Positions 33,090 through 41,485 of a stretch of 64,000 bases of DNA are shown one piece after another. The stretch comes from an uncultured Clostridia bacterium. GTDB taxonomy: Bacteria > Bacillota > Clostridia > Lachnospirales > Anaerotignaceae. The position numbers were made by a program, and so were the translations under genes. Position 1 is the stretch's first letter. Each line of letters starts with the position of its first letter. The notes under the pieces were generated by a model. The model had not been told where the DNA came from. It saw nothing but the letters and a program-made list of their open reading frames with translations, and did no database searches. The DNA is taken from the NCBI GenBank assembly GCA_910586765.1, contig CAJUJJ010000001.1, positions 62,001 to 126,000 of the forward strand. Reading direction: 5' to 3'.

Positions 33090-33710
33090 ATGGAAAAATC
33101 AATTATTACTATTAGCCGAGAATATGGCAGTGGTGGACGTTTAGTAGGTAAAACACTTTCAAAAATATTAGACATTCCTTTTTACGACAATGAACTGATT
33201 ACATTATCTGCTCAAAAAACAGGACTTTCACAACATTATTTTAAAGAAGCTGAATCCGCTTCTGTTGGAAATATCCTTTTTTCTTTGTCTAATCTTTTGC
33301 CAAATAATTCCCCTCACGAAGTATATGGTCTGCCTTTAACAGAAAAAATATTTCTGGCACAATCACAAGTTATTCGTGATTTAGCTGAAAAAGGCTCTTG
33401 TGTTATTATAGGTAGATGTGCTGACTATATTTTAAAGGGAAATGAATATTGTACCAATGTTTTTATACATGCCAATATCAATGACAGAATACGTCGTGTG
33501 GTAGATACTTATGGTTTGCCTGAAAAACACATTGAACACACTATTATCAAAACAGATAAACGTCGTGCTAATTATTATAGTTATTTCAGTAATCAAAAAT
33601 GGGGACAAGCTGACAATTATGATTTAGTGCTCAATACTTCCAAAATTAGTATTGAAAATGCTGCCGAAGTCATAAAAACATACATATTATTAAAACAACA
33701 AAATAAATAG
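33090..33710 (+). CDS. Cytidylate kinase-like protein
   Basis: The 206-residue protein has ITISREYGSGGRLVGKTLS at the start, a P-loop variant of the cytidylate-kinase-like (AAA_26) family. CVIIGRCADYIL and RIRRVVDTYGL with DKRRANYY follow. True Cmk is similar in size but differs in its P-loop, and this group is of uncertain substrate. The ribosome site is AAAGGGGG. It is a single gene. Confidence 0.85.
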   Translation: MEKSIITISREYGSGGRLVGKTLSKILDIPFYDNELITLSAQKTGLSQHYFKEAESASVGNILFSLSNLLPNNSPHEVYGLPLTEKIFLAQSQVIRDLAEKGSCVIIGRCADYILKGNEYCTNVFIHANINDRIRRVVDTYGLPEKHIEHTIIKTDKRRANYYSYFSNQKWGQADNYDLVLNTSKISIENAAEVIKTYILLKQQNK

Positions 33711-33730
33711 TCTTTTATCATTTATATTAT

Positions 33731-33765
33731 AAAAAAGCAGATGTAATTTTCTGCTTTTTTATTTT
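33731..33765 (+). terminator. Terminator of the cytidylate kinase-like gene
   Basis: AAAAAAGCAGA and TCTGCTTTTTT form a stem with a short loop and T-run. Confidence 0.8.
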
Positions 33766-33875
33766 TTATCTATTTTGTTTCAATTTGTAATTATTATTAC
33801 AGTTTGTATTATAATAAACTTTAACTGCTTGTCCCATATGCTACGCTCCATTATAATATGGAGCAACATTTATAT

Positions 33876-34046
33876 TTAATTATCAAAATTCATTTCTATC
33901 AATCTATAGCCTAGCACATTCATTACCCTTTCTGCCATTATAGTCATAGCTTCTTCTTTTTCTTTTTTTGTCAAATCGTTCCACATACGTGTTTCGTCTG
34001 TTTGTTTATAATATATTTTTGATGGTAATGCACTTCCTTCTATCAT
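33876..34046 (-). CDS. Small protein divergent from the serine recombinase
   Basis: A 56-residue frame starts at ATG 34046 with AAGGGAGA six bases upstream. Features are an N-terminal Tyr/Arg part (IYYKQTDETRMWNDL), a Lys/Glu helix (TKKEKEEAMTIMAE) and a hydrophobic end (VMNVLGYRLIEMNF). The good ribosome site and amphipathic helix support a real gene. Small helical proteins of this type often sit beside recombinases in mobile elements. No function can be given. Confidence 0.6.
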   Translation of the reverse strand: MIEGSALPSKIYYKQTDETRMWNDLTKKEKEEAMTIMAERVMNVLGYRLIEMNFDN

Positions 34047-34235
34047 AAGCAATCTCCCTTATTTTTTTACTATTGTATTCATTATTAGGATTGTACTATT
34101 CTAGTAAAAATACTATACATATGTCTTTTTTTAAATATTAGAGAAAAAGCAAAAACTTTAAAATTACTCTTACTGTCATTTTTGGTAGTTTTTTTTATTA
34201 TAATGATAAAATAATAAAAAAAGAAGGGAAATTCA

Positions 34236-35684
34236 ATGCAAACAGCTGCTGCTTACATTCGTGTCAGTACAGATGACCAATTAGAATTTTCACCAGATGC
34301 TCAAAAAAGAGCAATAAAAGAATATGTAAAAAGAAACAACATACTACTTAATGAAAAATACATTTTTATAGATGAGGGAATTTCAGGCAGAAAAGCAGAA
34401 AAACGTCCTGCATTTATGGAAATGATATGCACTGCAAAAACAAAGCCAAAACCTTTTGACATGATATTAGTACACAAATTTGACCGTTTTGCCCGCAATA
34501 GGGAGGACAGTGTTGTATACAAATCTTTATTACGAAAAGAATGTGGTATCAAAGTAATCAGTATTACGGAGCAATTAGAAGACGACAAATTCTCTATTAT
34601 ACTAGAATCTATGTTGGAAGCAATGGCAGAATATTATTCTCTCAATCTTTCAGATGAAGTAAAAAAAGGTCTGTTTGAAAAAGCAAGACGAGGAGAACAT
34701 ATAGGAAAAGCCCCTTATGGTTATGATATAAAAGATAAACAATTAGTGATAAATGAATATGAATTTCCTGTTGTAAAAATGATATTTGATATGTTTGTAA
34801 ACAGGGGATATTCTTATGCCGCTCTTTCAAAATATCTCAATCAAAACAAAATTTTAACAAAAAGAGGAGGAAAATGGCGTGTCTGTACTATAAAATACAT
34901 ATTAACAAATCATATTTACACTGGCTTAACAAGATATAATTATAGGTCATCCGATGGCTATACTGTCAATTCTGAAAAAGAATGGATACTAGCAGAAGGC
35001 AGTCATACTGCTGCTATAGACAAAGACACTTTTCAAAAGGCACAACAAAAAGCACTAAAACAAAGTGATTTTGCCCTTAAAAATACAAAAACAACAAATA
35101 TAAAAGTATGGAGTCAGCACCTAATATGTTGTGCAGAATGTGGTAGTCGTCTTGTATTACACTCCAGTGACAAAGGTAAATATTTTGCTTATGAGTGTAT
35201 TTCTCACAGCGAAGGAATATGTTCCCAAAATCGTTATTGGTCTAATAGAAAACTTGAAAAATTGATACTAGAAACTATAAAACACGATATGCAAAACCCT
35301 CATAAAATGAAAATTGAAAAAAATATTGTAATTCCTTCTAATGAAATCGCTGTTATAAAACACAACATTAATAAAATACAGCAAAAAAAAGACTTAATTA
35401 AAAAAGCCTATTTAGCTGAAATAGATACACTAGAAGAATATAAATCAAATAAAATGGAACTACAAAAAGAAGAAACACAACTATTTTATCAAATTTCTTT
35501 ATTGCAAAAACAACAGCAAAATCTACAGGATATATTAAATCCACAAATATTACAGACGTTTTATAATGCACTTATATCAGACACAGTTTCTATTGAAGAA
35601 AAACACAATATTGCAACAGAATTTATACAAAAAGTTTTACTTGACCTGCAAAACAGAAGTATACAAATTATTTATTGTATTTAA
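34236..35684 (+). CDS. Large serine recombinase
   Basis: The 482-residue protein has a resolvase N-terminal domain with the catalytic serine in YIRVSTDDQ (Ser11) and the Arg-rich FDRFARN. A recombinase domain follows (KAPYGYDI, NQNKILTKRGGKWR, ILTNHIYTG). A zinc ribbon sits near residue 303 (CCAECGS...YEC) and a long C-terminal coiled coil lies near 365-440. This is the phage-integrase/TnpX-like class, which performs integration, excision or inversion. It ends 247 bp before a 20-bp junction repeat and next to a 120-bp tandem repeat. It is the best candidate for an enzyme involved in the local rearrangement. Confidence 0.93.
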   Translation: MQTAAAYIRVSTDDQLEFSPDAQKRAIKEYVKRNNILLNEKYIFIDEGISGRKAEKRPAFMEMICTAKTKPKPFDMILVHKFDRFARNREDSVVYKSLLRKECGIKVISITEQLEDDKFSIILESMLEAMAEYYSLNLSDEVKKGLFEKARRGEHIGKAPYGYDIKDKQLVINEYEFPVVKMIFDMFVNRGYSYAALSKYLNQNKILTKRGGKWRVCTIKYILTNHIYTGLTRYNYRSSDGYTVNSEKEWILAEGSHTAAIDKDTFQKAQQKALKQSDFALKNTKTTNIKVWSQHLICCAECGSRLVLHSSDKGKYFAYECISHSEGICSQNRYWSNRKLEKLILETIKHDMQNPHKMKIEKNIVIPSNEIAVIKHNINKIQQKKDLIKKAYLAEIDTLEEYKSNKMELQKEETQLFYQISLLQKQQQNLQDILNPQILQTFYNALISDTVSIEEKHNIATEFIQKVLLDLQNRSIQIIYCI

Positions 35685-35692
35685 TTTTTGAA

Positions 35693-35932
35693 GTAATTTT
35701 TTTATACTACATATGAAAAACTGTTACTGCATTTGACATTCGAGTTGCTCCTGCGTTACTTTGTCAACGCTTGGTCGAACTCTCATAAGCGTTAAATGTA
35801 TTCGCTATGATGTAATTTTTTTCATACTTCGTATGAAAAACCGCTACTACATTTGACATTCGAGTTGCTCCTGCGTTACTTCGTCAACGCTTGGTCGAAC
35901 TTTCATAATCGTCAAATGTATTCGCTAATTAT
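35693..35932 (+). repeat. Two tandem 120-bp repeats with internal inverted repeats
   Basis: The units 35693-35812 and 35813-35932 have a period of exactly 120 bp and are about 88% identical. The 32 bases 35729-35760 recur at 35849-35880 almost unchanged. Each unit has an outer inverted pair (ACATTTGAC with GTCAAATGT, one change in unit 1) and an inner one (GCGTT with AACGC, and TCGA with TCGA). They are GC-richer than the surroundings and sit between the recombinase gene and the junction repeat. They could be recombinase binding sites or structured RNA. Confidence 0.8.
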
Positions 35933-35950
35933 GTAATATAAACAATTCAG
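35931..35950 (+). repeat. 20-bp junction repeat, right copy
   Basis: ATGTAATATAAACAATTCAG matches 2803-2822 at 18 of 20 positions in the same orientation. It is followed at once by TCAACTTACACAAAGG, the resumption of the broken lipoprotein gene. Confidence 0.75.
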
Positions 35951-36623
35951 TCAACTTACACAAAGGGCAGGTAATTTTCTTGTTTCACGTGAGCCAGAAC
36001 CCGATTTTCAATGGAGTGACGTAAAAGGAAAATCTATTATAGGGGGAAGACTGGGCGGTATGCCCGAGTTGGTACTAGAATATGTACTAAAACAAAACGA
36101 TATTACGCCTAATGTAGATATGGAATTGATAAACAACATTTCCTATACTTCCACATCTGGTGCATTTGTTGGCGAAATAGGTGATTATACTGTAGAATTT
36201 GAGCCTACTGCCACTGCACTTCAGCAGCAAGGAAACGGTTATATTGTTGCGTCACTGGGCACAGCAAGTGGCTATGTACCTTACACGGTATATATGGCGA
36301 CAAGCGATTATATACAACAAAATCCAGAAATAATACAAAAATTTACAAATGCCATTCAAAAAGGGCAAACATGGGTAAAAGAGCATACTCCAGAACAAAT
36401 TGCTCAAGTAATACTTCCCCAATTTCCCGATACAGATATAGAAACACTCACTACAATTATTGAACGTTATAAACAGCAAGATACATGGAAAGAGAATACA
36501 CTTTTTGATAAAGACGGTTTTACTCTCATACAGGACATTATGGAAGAAGGAGGAGAACTCTCTGCTCGTATTCCTTATGAAGATATGATAGTAACAGAAT
36601 TTTCTGAAAATGCCATAAAATAA
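35943..36623 (+). pseudogene. C-terminal fragment of the substrate-binding lipoprotein
   Basis: An in-frame stretch from about 35952 encodes QLTQRAGNFLVSREPEP, then IIGGRLGGMPELVLEYVL. It continues to a normal C-terminus at 36623 (DMIVTEFSENAIK). It matches domain 2 and the return to domain 1 of NitT/TauT binding proteins. No start codon lies before ATG 36060, and there is no signal peptide or ribosome site. Joined after residue AFA of the 2814-3158 fragment it would give a normal protein of about 335 residues. Both parts are therefore one gene broken by insertion and inversion. Confidence 0.88.
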
Positions 36624-36632
36624 CATTTCAAT

Positions 36633-36668
36633 ACAAAAGGGGCGTAAAATAAACGCTCCTTTTTTTAT
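36633..36668 (+). terminator. Terminator after the lipoprotein fragment
   Basis: AGGGGCGT and AACGCTCCTTTTTTT form a stem with an A/T loop. A near copy (GGAGCGT...AACGCTCC) closes the Xre gene cluster at 38347. Confidence 0.75.
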
Positions 36669-37153
36669 ATATTTAACTCCTTTATAATACTTCTTTTAAC
36701 GATATTGTAATATGCCTTATTTTGAAATAAAAATAACATTGCTTCTAATAAAAATTGTGAACTTTCTTTTATAATTTCTTCATATATTTTATTAAAATTT
36801 TGTTGTGTTATCTTTTCTTGTACTGCTTTTTTCTGAATATTAGAATAGATAAAATTAATAAATAACTGGTCTGCTTTTGTCAAATCAATATTGTTATTAC
36901 ACATTGCTGTACTCACTTTTTTTAGCCATATTGTATTGTCTTGTAAATATTTTATATCAGAATTTCCTAATAAATAGTCTGTACTTACACCTAACACATT
37001 TGCTAATCTTATAAAATCACTCATACTAGGCTGATTTCTTCCACTTTCATAATTTGCTATTGTAGTATAACCATAGTTTAATAAACTTGATAGTTCTGCT
37101 TGTGTTAAATTTTGTTCTTTTCTTAATTCTTTAAGCCTTTGCGAAAATTGCAT
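36665..37153 (-). CDS. Xre-family repressor-like regulator
   Basis: The 162-residue protein has an N-terminal HTH (residues 5-60: LKELRKEQNLTQAELSSLL, YTTIANYESGRNQPS). A helical C-terminal region of about 90 residues may be for dimerisation. It is divergent from three further Xre genes, the arrangement of a CI/Cro-like control region. A perfect promoter (37192-37220) drives it. Confidence 0.85.
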   Translation of the reverse strand: MQFSQRLKELRKEQNLTQAELSSLLNYGYTTIANYESGRNQPSMSDFIRLANVLGVSTDYLLGNSDIKYLQDNTIWLKKVSTAMCNNNIDLTKADQLFINFIYSNIQKKAVQEKITQQNFNKIYEEIIKESSQFLLEAMLFLFQNKAYYNIVKRSIIKELNI

Positions 37154-37191
37154 AATATCATCTCCATTTTTTATGTAACAGTTTCAATTTG

Positions 37192-37220
37192 ATTATATTA
37201 TGAAATATTTTTATTGTCAA
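37192..37220 (-). promoter_or_regulatory. Promoter of the leftward Xre gene
   Basis: TTGACA (37215-37220), a 17-bp spacer and TATAAT (37192-37197) form a perfect consensus on the minus strand. Confidence 0.8.
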
Positions 37221-37230
37221 TCTAAAACAT

Positions 37231-37317
37231 TCTAATAAAATTTATTTTACAACCGAAAAATATGTCAAAATATATGTATTATATTAAATATAATCTAATA
37301 ATAAATTATTCTACAAC
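37231..37317. promoter_or_regulatory. Candidate operator repeats between divergent Xre genes
   Basis: Two similar 23-24 bp direct repeats occur at 37231-37253 and 37294-37317. Both begin TCTAATAA and end ACAAC, with an AT-rich partly palindromic centre. They flank the likely rightward promoter region. Binding by one or more of the encoded Xre proteins is inferred. Confidence 0.5.
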
Positions 37318-37353
37318 TAATTTTTATTAAAATATAAATTATTGGAGAAAATT

Positions 37354-37680
37354 ATGTTTGATAAAATAAAATTTGGAAATGCAATTAAAAATCTTTGCAA
37401 AATGAACAATATAACAGCATATCGACTTGCACAGGAATTAAATGTAAGTGAAGATTATTTATATAAAATACAAAATGGTAAAAATATTCCTTCTATTGCT
37501 TTATTTATTTCTATTATAAATTATTTTGGTATAACTTCAAATGACTATTCTAGTTTTCATATAGTATCTGATACAAACAACATACTATATGAAACAGCTA
37601 TTTCTCTTTCGAATGAAGAATATAAATTTTTATATGATACAATATTAGATTATATTTATAGTAAAAAAGGAACGAATTAA
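37354..37680 (+). CDS. Xre-family HTH protein
   Basis: The 108-residue protein has an HTH in its first 60 residues (AYRLAQELNVSEDYLYKIQNGKNIPS). ATG 37354 follows GGAGAAA; the TTG at 37342 overlaps that site. It is the first of three rightward Xre genes, with two bases between it and the next. Confidence 0.8.
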   Translation: MFDKIKFGNAIKNLCKMNNITAYRLAQELNVSEDYLYKIQNGKNIPSIALFISIINYFGITSNDYSSFHIVSDTNNILYETAISLSNEEYKFLYDTILDYIYSKKGTN

Positions 37681-37682
37681 AA

Positions 37683-38051
37683 ATGTTTGACGCTGTCGCT
37701 TTAGGAATAAGAATAAAAGAATACAGAAATCGTAAGAATTTATCTCAAAAAGAACTAGGTAATTTATGTAATATGTCACAATCAACGATTGCTAATATTG
37801 AAAAGGGTAATATTAGCACTTTTAATATTGCAAAATTAAACATCATTGCAGATGCACTAGATATAACATTAGATGATATTCTTTGTGATAGCATTTATGC
37901 TTTAAAAAATAATTCTTCACCTCTTCCTTATGAAATAAAACTAAAACAACTTTTGTTGTCTTTAGATAAGACAGAAATAGAATTTCCTACACGCTTTATA
38001 AATAATTATATTATTTTAAAACAGTCAACTCAAATAAATAAAAAAGAATAA
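37683..38051 (+). CDS. Xre-family HTH protein
   Basis: The 122-residue protein has a classic HTH (RNLSQKELG-like: RKNLSQKELGNLCNMSQSTIANIEKG) at residues 15-50 and a short C-terminal helical tail. Its ribosome site (AAGGAA) lies in the end of the preceding gene. Confidence 0.82.
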   Translation: MFDAVALGIRIKEYRNRKNLSQKELGNLCNMSQSTIANIEKGNISTFNIAKLNIIADALDITLDDILCDSIYALKNNSSPLPYEIKLKQLLLSLDKTEIEFPTRFINNYIILKQSTQINKKE

Positions 38052-38097
38052 TACTATATTTTTTCTGTCCTATGTCAATATAAAAGAAGAGATTTTT

Positions 38098-38346
38098 ATG
38101 GCGAGAATAATAGAAAGCAAACAAAAAAATATGATAGGAAGTAAAGTGAAGGAGTTACGTATTAAAAAGGGACTAAGTCAACAAACATTATCAGACAAAC
38201 TTGAAACAATGGCTATTTATATTTGTAGAGGTTCTATTTCCAGAATAGAAGAAAAGCAAAGAACTGTAACAGATATTGAATTGTATGGACTTTCCAAAAT
38301 ACTTGATGTGCCTATAGAAAGTTTATTCGAAAAAAGAGATATTTAA
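38098..38346 (+). CDS. Small Xre-family HTH protein
   Basis: The 82-residue protein is essentially one HTH domain (VKELRIKKGLSQQTLSDKL, GSISRIEEKQRTVTD). Ribosome site AAGAAGAG. It is the last gene of the cluster before the terminator. It resembles Cro-like or mobile-element regulators. Confidence 0.8.
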   Translation: MARIIESKQKNMIGSKVKELRIKKGLSQQTLSDKLETMAIYICRGSISRIEEKQRTVTDIELYGLSKILDVPIESLFEKRDI

Positions 38347-38378
38347 AAGGAGCGTAAAAATAACGCTCCTTTTTTATA
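38347..38378 (+). terminator. Terminator of the Xre gene cluster
   Basis: AAAGGAGCGT and AACGCTCCTTTTTT form a stem with an A-rich loop. Confidence 0.8.
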
Positions 38379-38396
38379 TAAATGATATGATATTAT

Positions 38397-38972
38397 TTAT
38401 AATGTAATAACTGTACCCATCAATTTTACAAATTCTGCCACAATAGCAGAGTCACCAGGCCATGCTGGAGAAGTTACCAAATTACCATCAACGACTGCCT
38501 TATCTGCATCTACTGCAACATATGTGCCACCTGCTAATGTAATATCAGGGCCTACTGCTGGATAAGCTGTTGCTTTTTTACCTTTTAACACGCCTGCTGC
38601 TGTTAATATTTGTGGGCCATGACAAATTGCTGCAACTGGTTTATCTGCTTCAAAAAACTCTTTTACAATTTCAATTACTCTTGGTGTCAATCTCAAATAT
38701 TCTGGAGAACGTCCCCCTGTAATAAACAAACCATTATAGTCTGCTGTATTTACTTTATCAAAATCTGCTGTCAATGCAAAATTATGACCTCTCTTTTCAG
38801 AATATGTTTGTTCGCCTTCAAAGTCGTGTATCGCTGTTCTAATAATATCGCCAGCTTTTTTATCTGGACAAACAACATCTACTTGATAGCCTATTGCCTG
38901 CAAAGCCTGAAATGGTACCATTGTTTCATAATCCTCTGTAAAATCTCCTGCTAACATTAACACTTTTTTCAT
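38397..38972 (-). CDS. DJ-1/PfpI family protein
   Basis: The 191-residue protein has [23 protein letters not shown] at the N-terminus, [12 protein letters not shown], and the nucleophile elbow [10 protein letters not shown] with the conserved Cys near residue 114. This type I glutamine-amidotransferase-like fold includes proteases, glyoxalases and deglycases; the reaction cannot be told from sequence. It is a single gene with an AGGAGG-type site. Confidence 0.9.
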   Translation of the reverse strand: MKKVLMLAGDFTEDYETMVPFQALQAIGYQVDVVCPDKKAGDIIRTAIHDFEGEQTYSEKRGHNFALTADFDKVNTADYNGLFITGGRSPEYLRLTPRVIEIVKEFFEADKPVAAICHGPQILTAAGVLKGKKATAYPAVGPDITLAGGTYVAVDADKAVVDGNLVTSPAWPGDSAIVAEFVKLMGTVITL

Positions 38973-39162
38973 GATATTGTCCTCCTTTTACATAGACCAA
39001 ACTGATTTACTTTTTATTGATTGCTAATAACAGTATAACGGAATTTATAAAATATTGCAAATTTTTTTATAAAATGGTATCATAAAAATAGTAAAAAAAT
39101 TCATTCTAAAAAACTATGTTTTCATTGATACTATATGATATTAACAAAAGGAGTGTACTCTT

Positions 39163-39975
39163 ATGGAATTAGAAAAAAATTTACACCAAGCAGCAGAGTA
39201 TTTAAAACAACATACTGCTTTTCGTCCTAAAGTAGGTATTATATTAGGTTCTGGTTTAGGAAGCTATGGCGACAGTTTAAACAATGCAGATTATATTTAT
39301 TACAAAGATATTCCTCATTTTCCTGTATCTACAGTAGAGGGTCACGCTGGCAGATTTGCTATCAATGAAACCGTTATTTGTATGCAGGGAAGATTTCACT
39401 ATTATGAAGGTTACGATATGGAAGATGTTACATTCCCTATCAGAGTAATGAAACTAATAGGCGTGGAAAAACTTATTGTAACAAATGCCGCAGGCGGTGT
39501 AAACAAAACATTTACTTCTGGCGATTTAATGCTCATTACAGACCACATCAATATGTTAGGAAAAAATCCTTTGATTGGCAAAAATTTAGACAGTTTTGGT
39601 ATTCGTTTTCCAGATATGTCAGAAGCATATAATAAAGAACTCATTAATAAAGCCAAACAAGTGGCAAAAGACATTGATTTATCACTAAAAGAAGGCATTT
39701 ATATGTATTTTTCTGGCCCTAGTTTTGAAACTCCTGCCGAAGTACGTGCCGCTGGTATATTAGGTGCAGATGCTGTAGGTATGTCTACTGTACCAGAAGT
39801 AATTGTTGCAAATCATTGTGGCATAAAAGTGTTAGGTATTTCTTGCGTTACAAATATGGCAGCAGGTGTTATGGAGCAGCCTCTTTCTCATATTGAAGTA
39901 ATGGAAACAACAGAAAAAGTAAAATCAAAATTTGTAGAATTTGTAGCACAGTTGGTAGAGAAATTTTCAAAATAA
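39163..39975 (+). CDS. punA: Purine-nucleoside phosphorylase
   Basis: The 270-residue trimeric-type PNP has VGIILGSGLGSYGD near residue 24 and GRFHYYEGYDMEDVTFPIRVMK. TNAAGGVN, YMYFSGPSFETPAEVRA and VSTVPEVIVANH-like MSTVPEVIVANHCG complete the family pattern. It phosphorolyses inosine and guanosine for purine salvage. Ribosome site AAAGGAG. It is followed by a strong terminator. Confidence 0.95.
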   Translation: MELEKNLHQAAEYLKQHTAFRPKVGIILGSGLGSYGDSLNNADYIYYKDIPHFPVSTVEGHAGRFAINETVICMQGRFHYYEGYDMEDVTFPIRVMKLIGVEKLIVTNAAGGVNKTFTSGDLMLITDHINMLGKNPLIGKNLDSFGIRFPDMSEAYNKELINKAKQVAKDIDLSLKEGIYMYFSGPSFETPAEVRAAGILGADAVGMSTVPEVIVANHCGIKVLGISCVTNMAAGVMEQPLSHIEVMETTEKVKSKFVEFVAQLVEKFSK

Positions 39976-39979
39976 GTAC

Positions 39980-40010
39980 AATAGGGGAAAAATTTCCCCT
40001 ATTTTTTGAT
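39980..40010 (+). terminator. Terminator of punA
   Basis: AATAGGGGAAA and TTTCCCCTATT form a tight stem followed by TTTT. Confidence 0.85.
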
Positions 40011-40027
40011 TTGAAAGGAATGATACT

Positions 40028-41050
40028 ATGGCAACAGTAAGTGTTTGTATGATTGTAAAAAACGAACAAAAAGTATTACAACGTTGTTTAGAAAGTTTAA
40101 AGGGACTTTATGAAGAACTCATTATTGTGGATACAGGTTCTACAGACAACACAAAAAAAATTGCTTCTGCTTACACGGACAAAATATATGATTTTGTATG
40201 GATAGATGACTTTTCTGCTGCAAGAAATTTCGCTTTTTCTTTATGCACACAACAATATATTTATACTGTAGATGCAGATGAAGTGCTTGACGAAACAAAC
40301 AGAAACAAATTTTTGATATTAAAACAAAACATACTTCCTGAAATCGAAATTGTACAAATGTATTATGTCAATGTCAACAACGAAAACAGCGTGTACAATT
40401 TTCAAAAAGAACTCCGACCAAAATTATTTAAACGATTAAGAGAATTTGAATGGATAGACCCTATACACGAAAGAGTACGCTTACAGCCTATTGTATACGA
40501 CAGTGATATTGAAATATTACACAAACCAGAAGGAGAACACACTAACAGAGATTTAAGTATACTTACAAAATTAGCACAACAAGGAAAAACATTTTCTGAT
40601 ACACTTTTTAAAATGTATGCCAGAGAATTATTTAAAGCAGGTACAACACAACAGCTTACAAAAAGCAAACATTACTTTTTAAATGCCCTTGAAAACAATG
40701 CACTGGGAGAAAAAAGACAAATTTGTCAAATTATATTGTCCAAAATTGCACTGACTGAAAATGACACACACAGTTTTTTAAAACATTGTATTAGTCAAAA
40801 AGCTGAAGGCATTACAAGCGAAATATGCTATTTGTTAGGAGAATACTTTTATAAACAAAATGACATAGAAGAAGGTCTTTCTTGGTATCAGTATGCACTG
40901 GAAACACTTCCTTGTATGGACATTCATTGTTGTGGAGATAAAGCACTTTTTGCTATAGCAAAATGCTTTGAAGCATTAGGACAAAAACAGCAGTCACAGC
41001 ATTTTATGCAAATGGCTCAAAATTGGACACCTCCTGAACAATCAGACTAA
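40028..41050 (+). CDS. Family 2 glycosyltransferase with TPR-like tail
   Basis: The 340-residue protein has a GT2 domain at residues 1-190: SVCMIVKNEQKVLQRCLESL, ELIIVDTGSTDNT, SAARNFA, and the DXD-like VDADEVL. The rest is helical with TPR-like repeats (LLGEYFYKQNDIEEGLSWYQYAL). This layout resembles SunS-type peptide glycosyltransferases and other GT2-TPR proteins. No bacteriocin gene is nearby, so a surface or protein target is open. Ribosome site GAAAGGA. Confidence 0.85.
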   Translation: MATVSVCMIVKNEQKVLQRCLESLKGLYEELIIVDTGSTDNTKKIASAYTDKIYDFVWIDDFSAARNFAFSLCTQQYIYTVDADEVLDETNRNKFLILKQNILPEIEIVQMYYVNVNNENSVYNFQKELRPKLFKRLREFEWIDPIHERVRLQPIVYDSDIEILHKPEGEHTNRDLSILTKLAQQGKTFSDTLFKMYARELFKAGTTQQLTKSKHYFLNALENNALGEKRQICQIILSKIALTENDTHSFLKHCISQKAEGITSEICYLLGEYFYKQNDIEEGLSWYQYALETLPCMDIHCCGDKALFAIAKCFEALGQKQQSQHFMQMAQNWTPPEQSD

Positions 41051-41077
41051 CGCAAATACGAAAGGAATGATAGTATT

Positions 41078-41440
41078 ATGATACAATATCTTAAACAATT
41101 TCAGCAAACTATAGAAAACAACAAATTAGTTTTTATTGCTGTAATATTATTTTCTATACTATTTCCTTGTATCAACTTTGTTACTTTTTTCATTCTTTCA
41201 TTTAAAATGATTGATATGCCTATTTATCAATTATTATGGATAGCATTTTATGCCATCATCTTCAATATCATTGTACTTCGAAATAATACACTATTGAGAA
41301 TAGCATTGATTGTCATTAACGTAGCCTCTTTATTTCTGTGGTATTTTATTTCTCTTATGGGAGGACTATTTGGTATATTTTCAAGTTTATGTTGTTCTGT
41401 TATACCTTTTTTTCCCTTTTGGCTTAACTTATTTCGATAA
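41078..41440 (+). CDS. Small membrane protein
   Basis: The 120-residue protein has an N-terminal soluble 15 residues and three to four hydrophobic helices. No known family is recognised. It follows the glycosyltransferase by 27 bp with a GAAAGGA site, so it is probably in the same transcript. Confidence 0.65.
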   Translation: MIQYLKQFQQTIENNKLVFIAVILFSILFPCINFVTFFILSFKMIDMPIYQLLWIAFYAIIFNIIVLRNNTLLRIALIVINVASLFLWYFISLMGGLFGIFSSLCCSVIPFFPFWLNLFR

Positions 41441-41441
41441 T

Positions 41442-41482
41442 AAAAAAAGGCAGATACTTTTTTCATATTATCTGCCTTTTCC
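41442..41482. terminator. Bidirectional terminator before xerD
   Basis: AAAAAAGGCAGATA and TATCTGCCTTTT flank an AT-rich loop between convergent genes. Confidence 0.8.
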
Positions 41483-41485
41483 TTT

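Noticed and set aside
2803..35950. attL/attR direct repeats of a 33-kb integrated element
   Set aside because: The direct orientation fits, but the segment holds core genes (aspS, trpS, nifJ). The broken gene also has one part inside the segment and inverted, which only an inversion explains.
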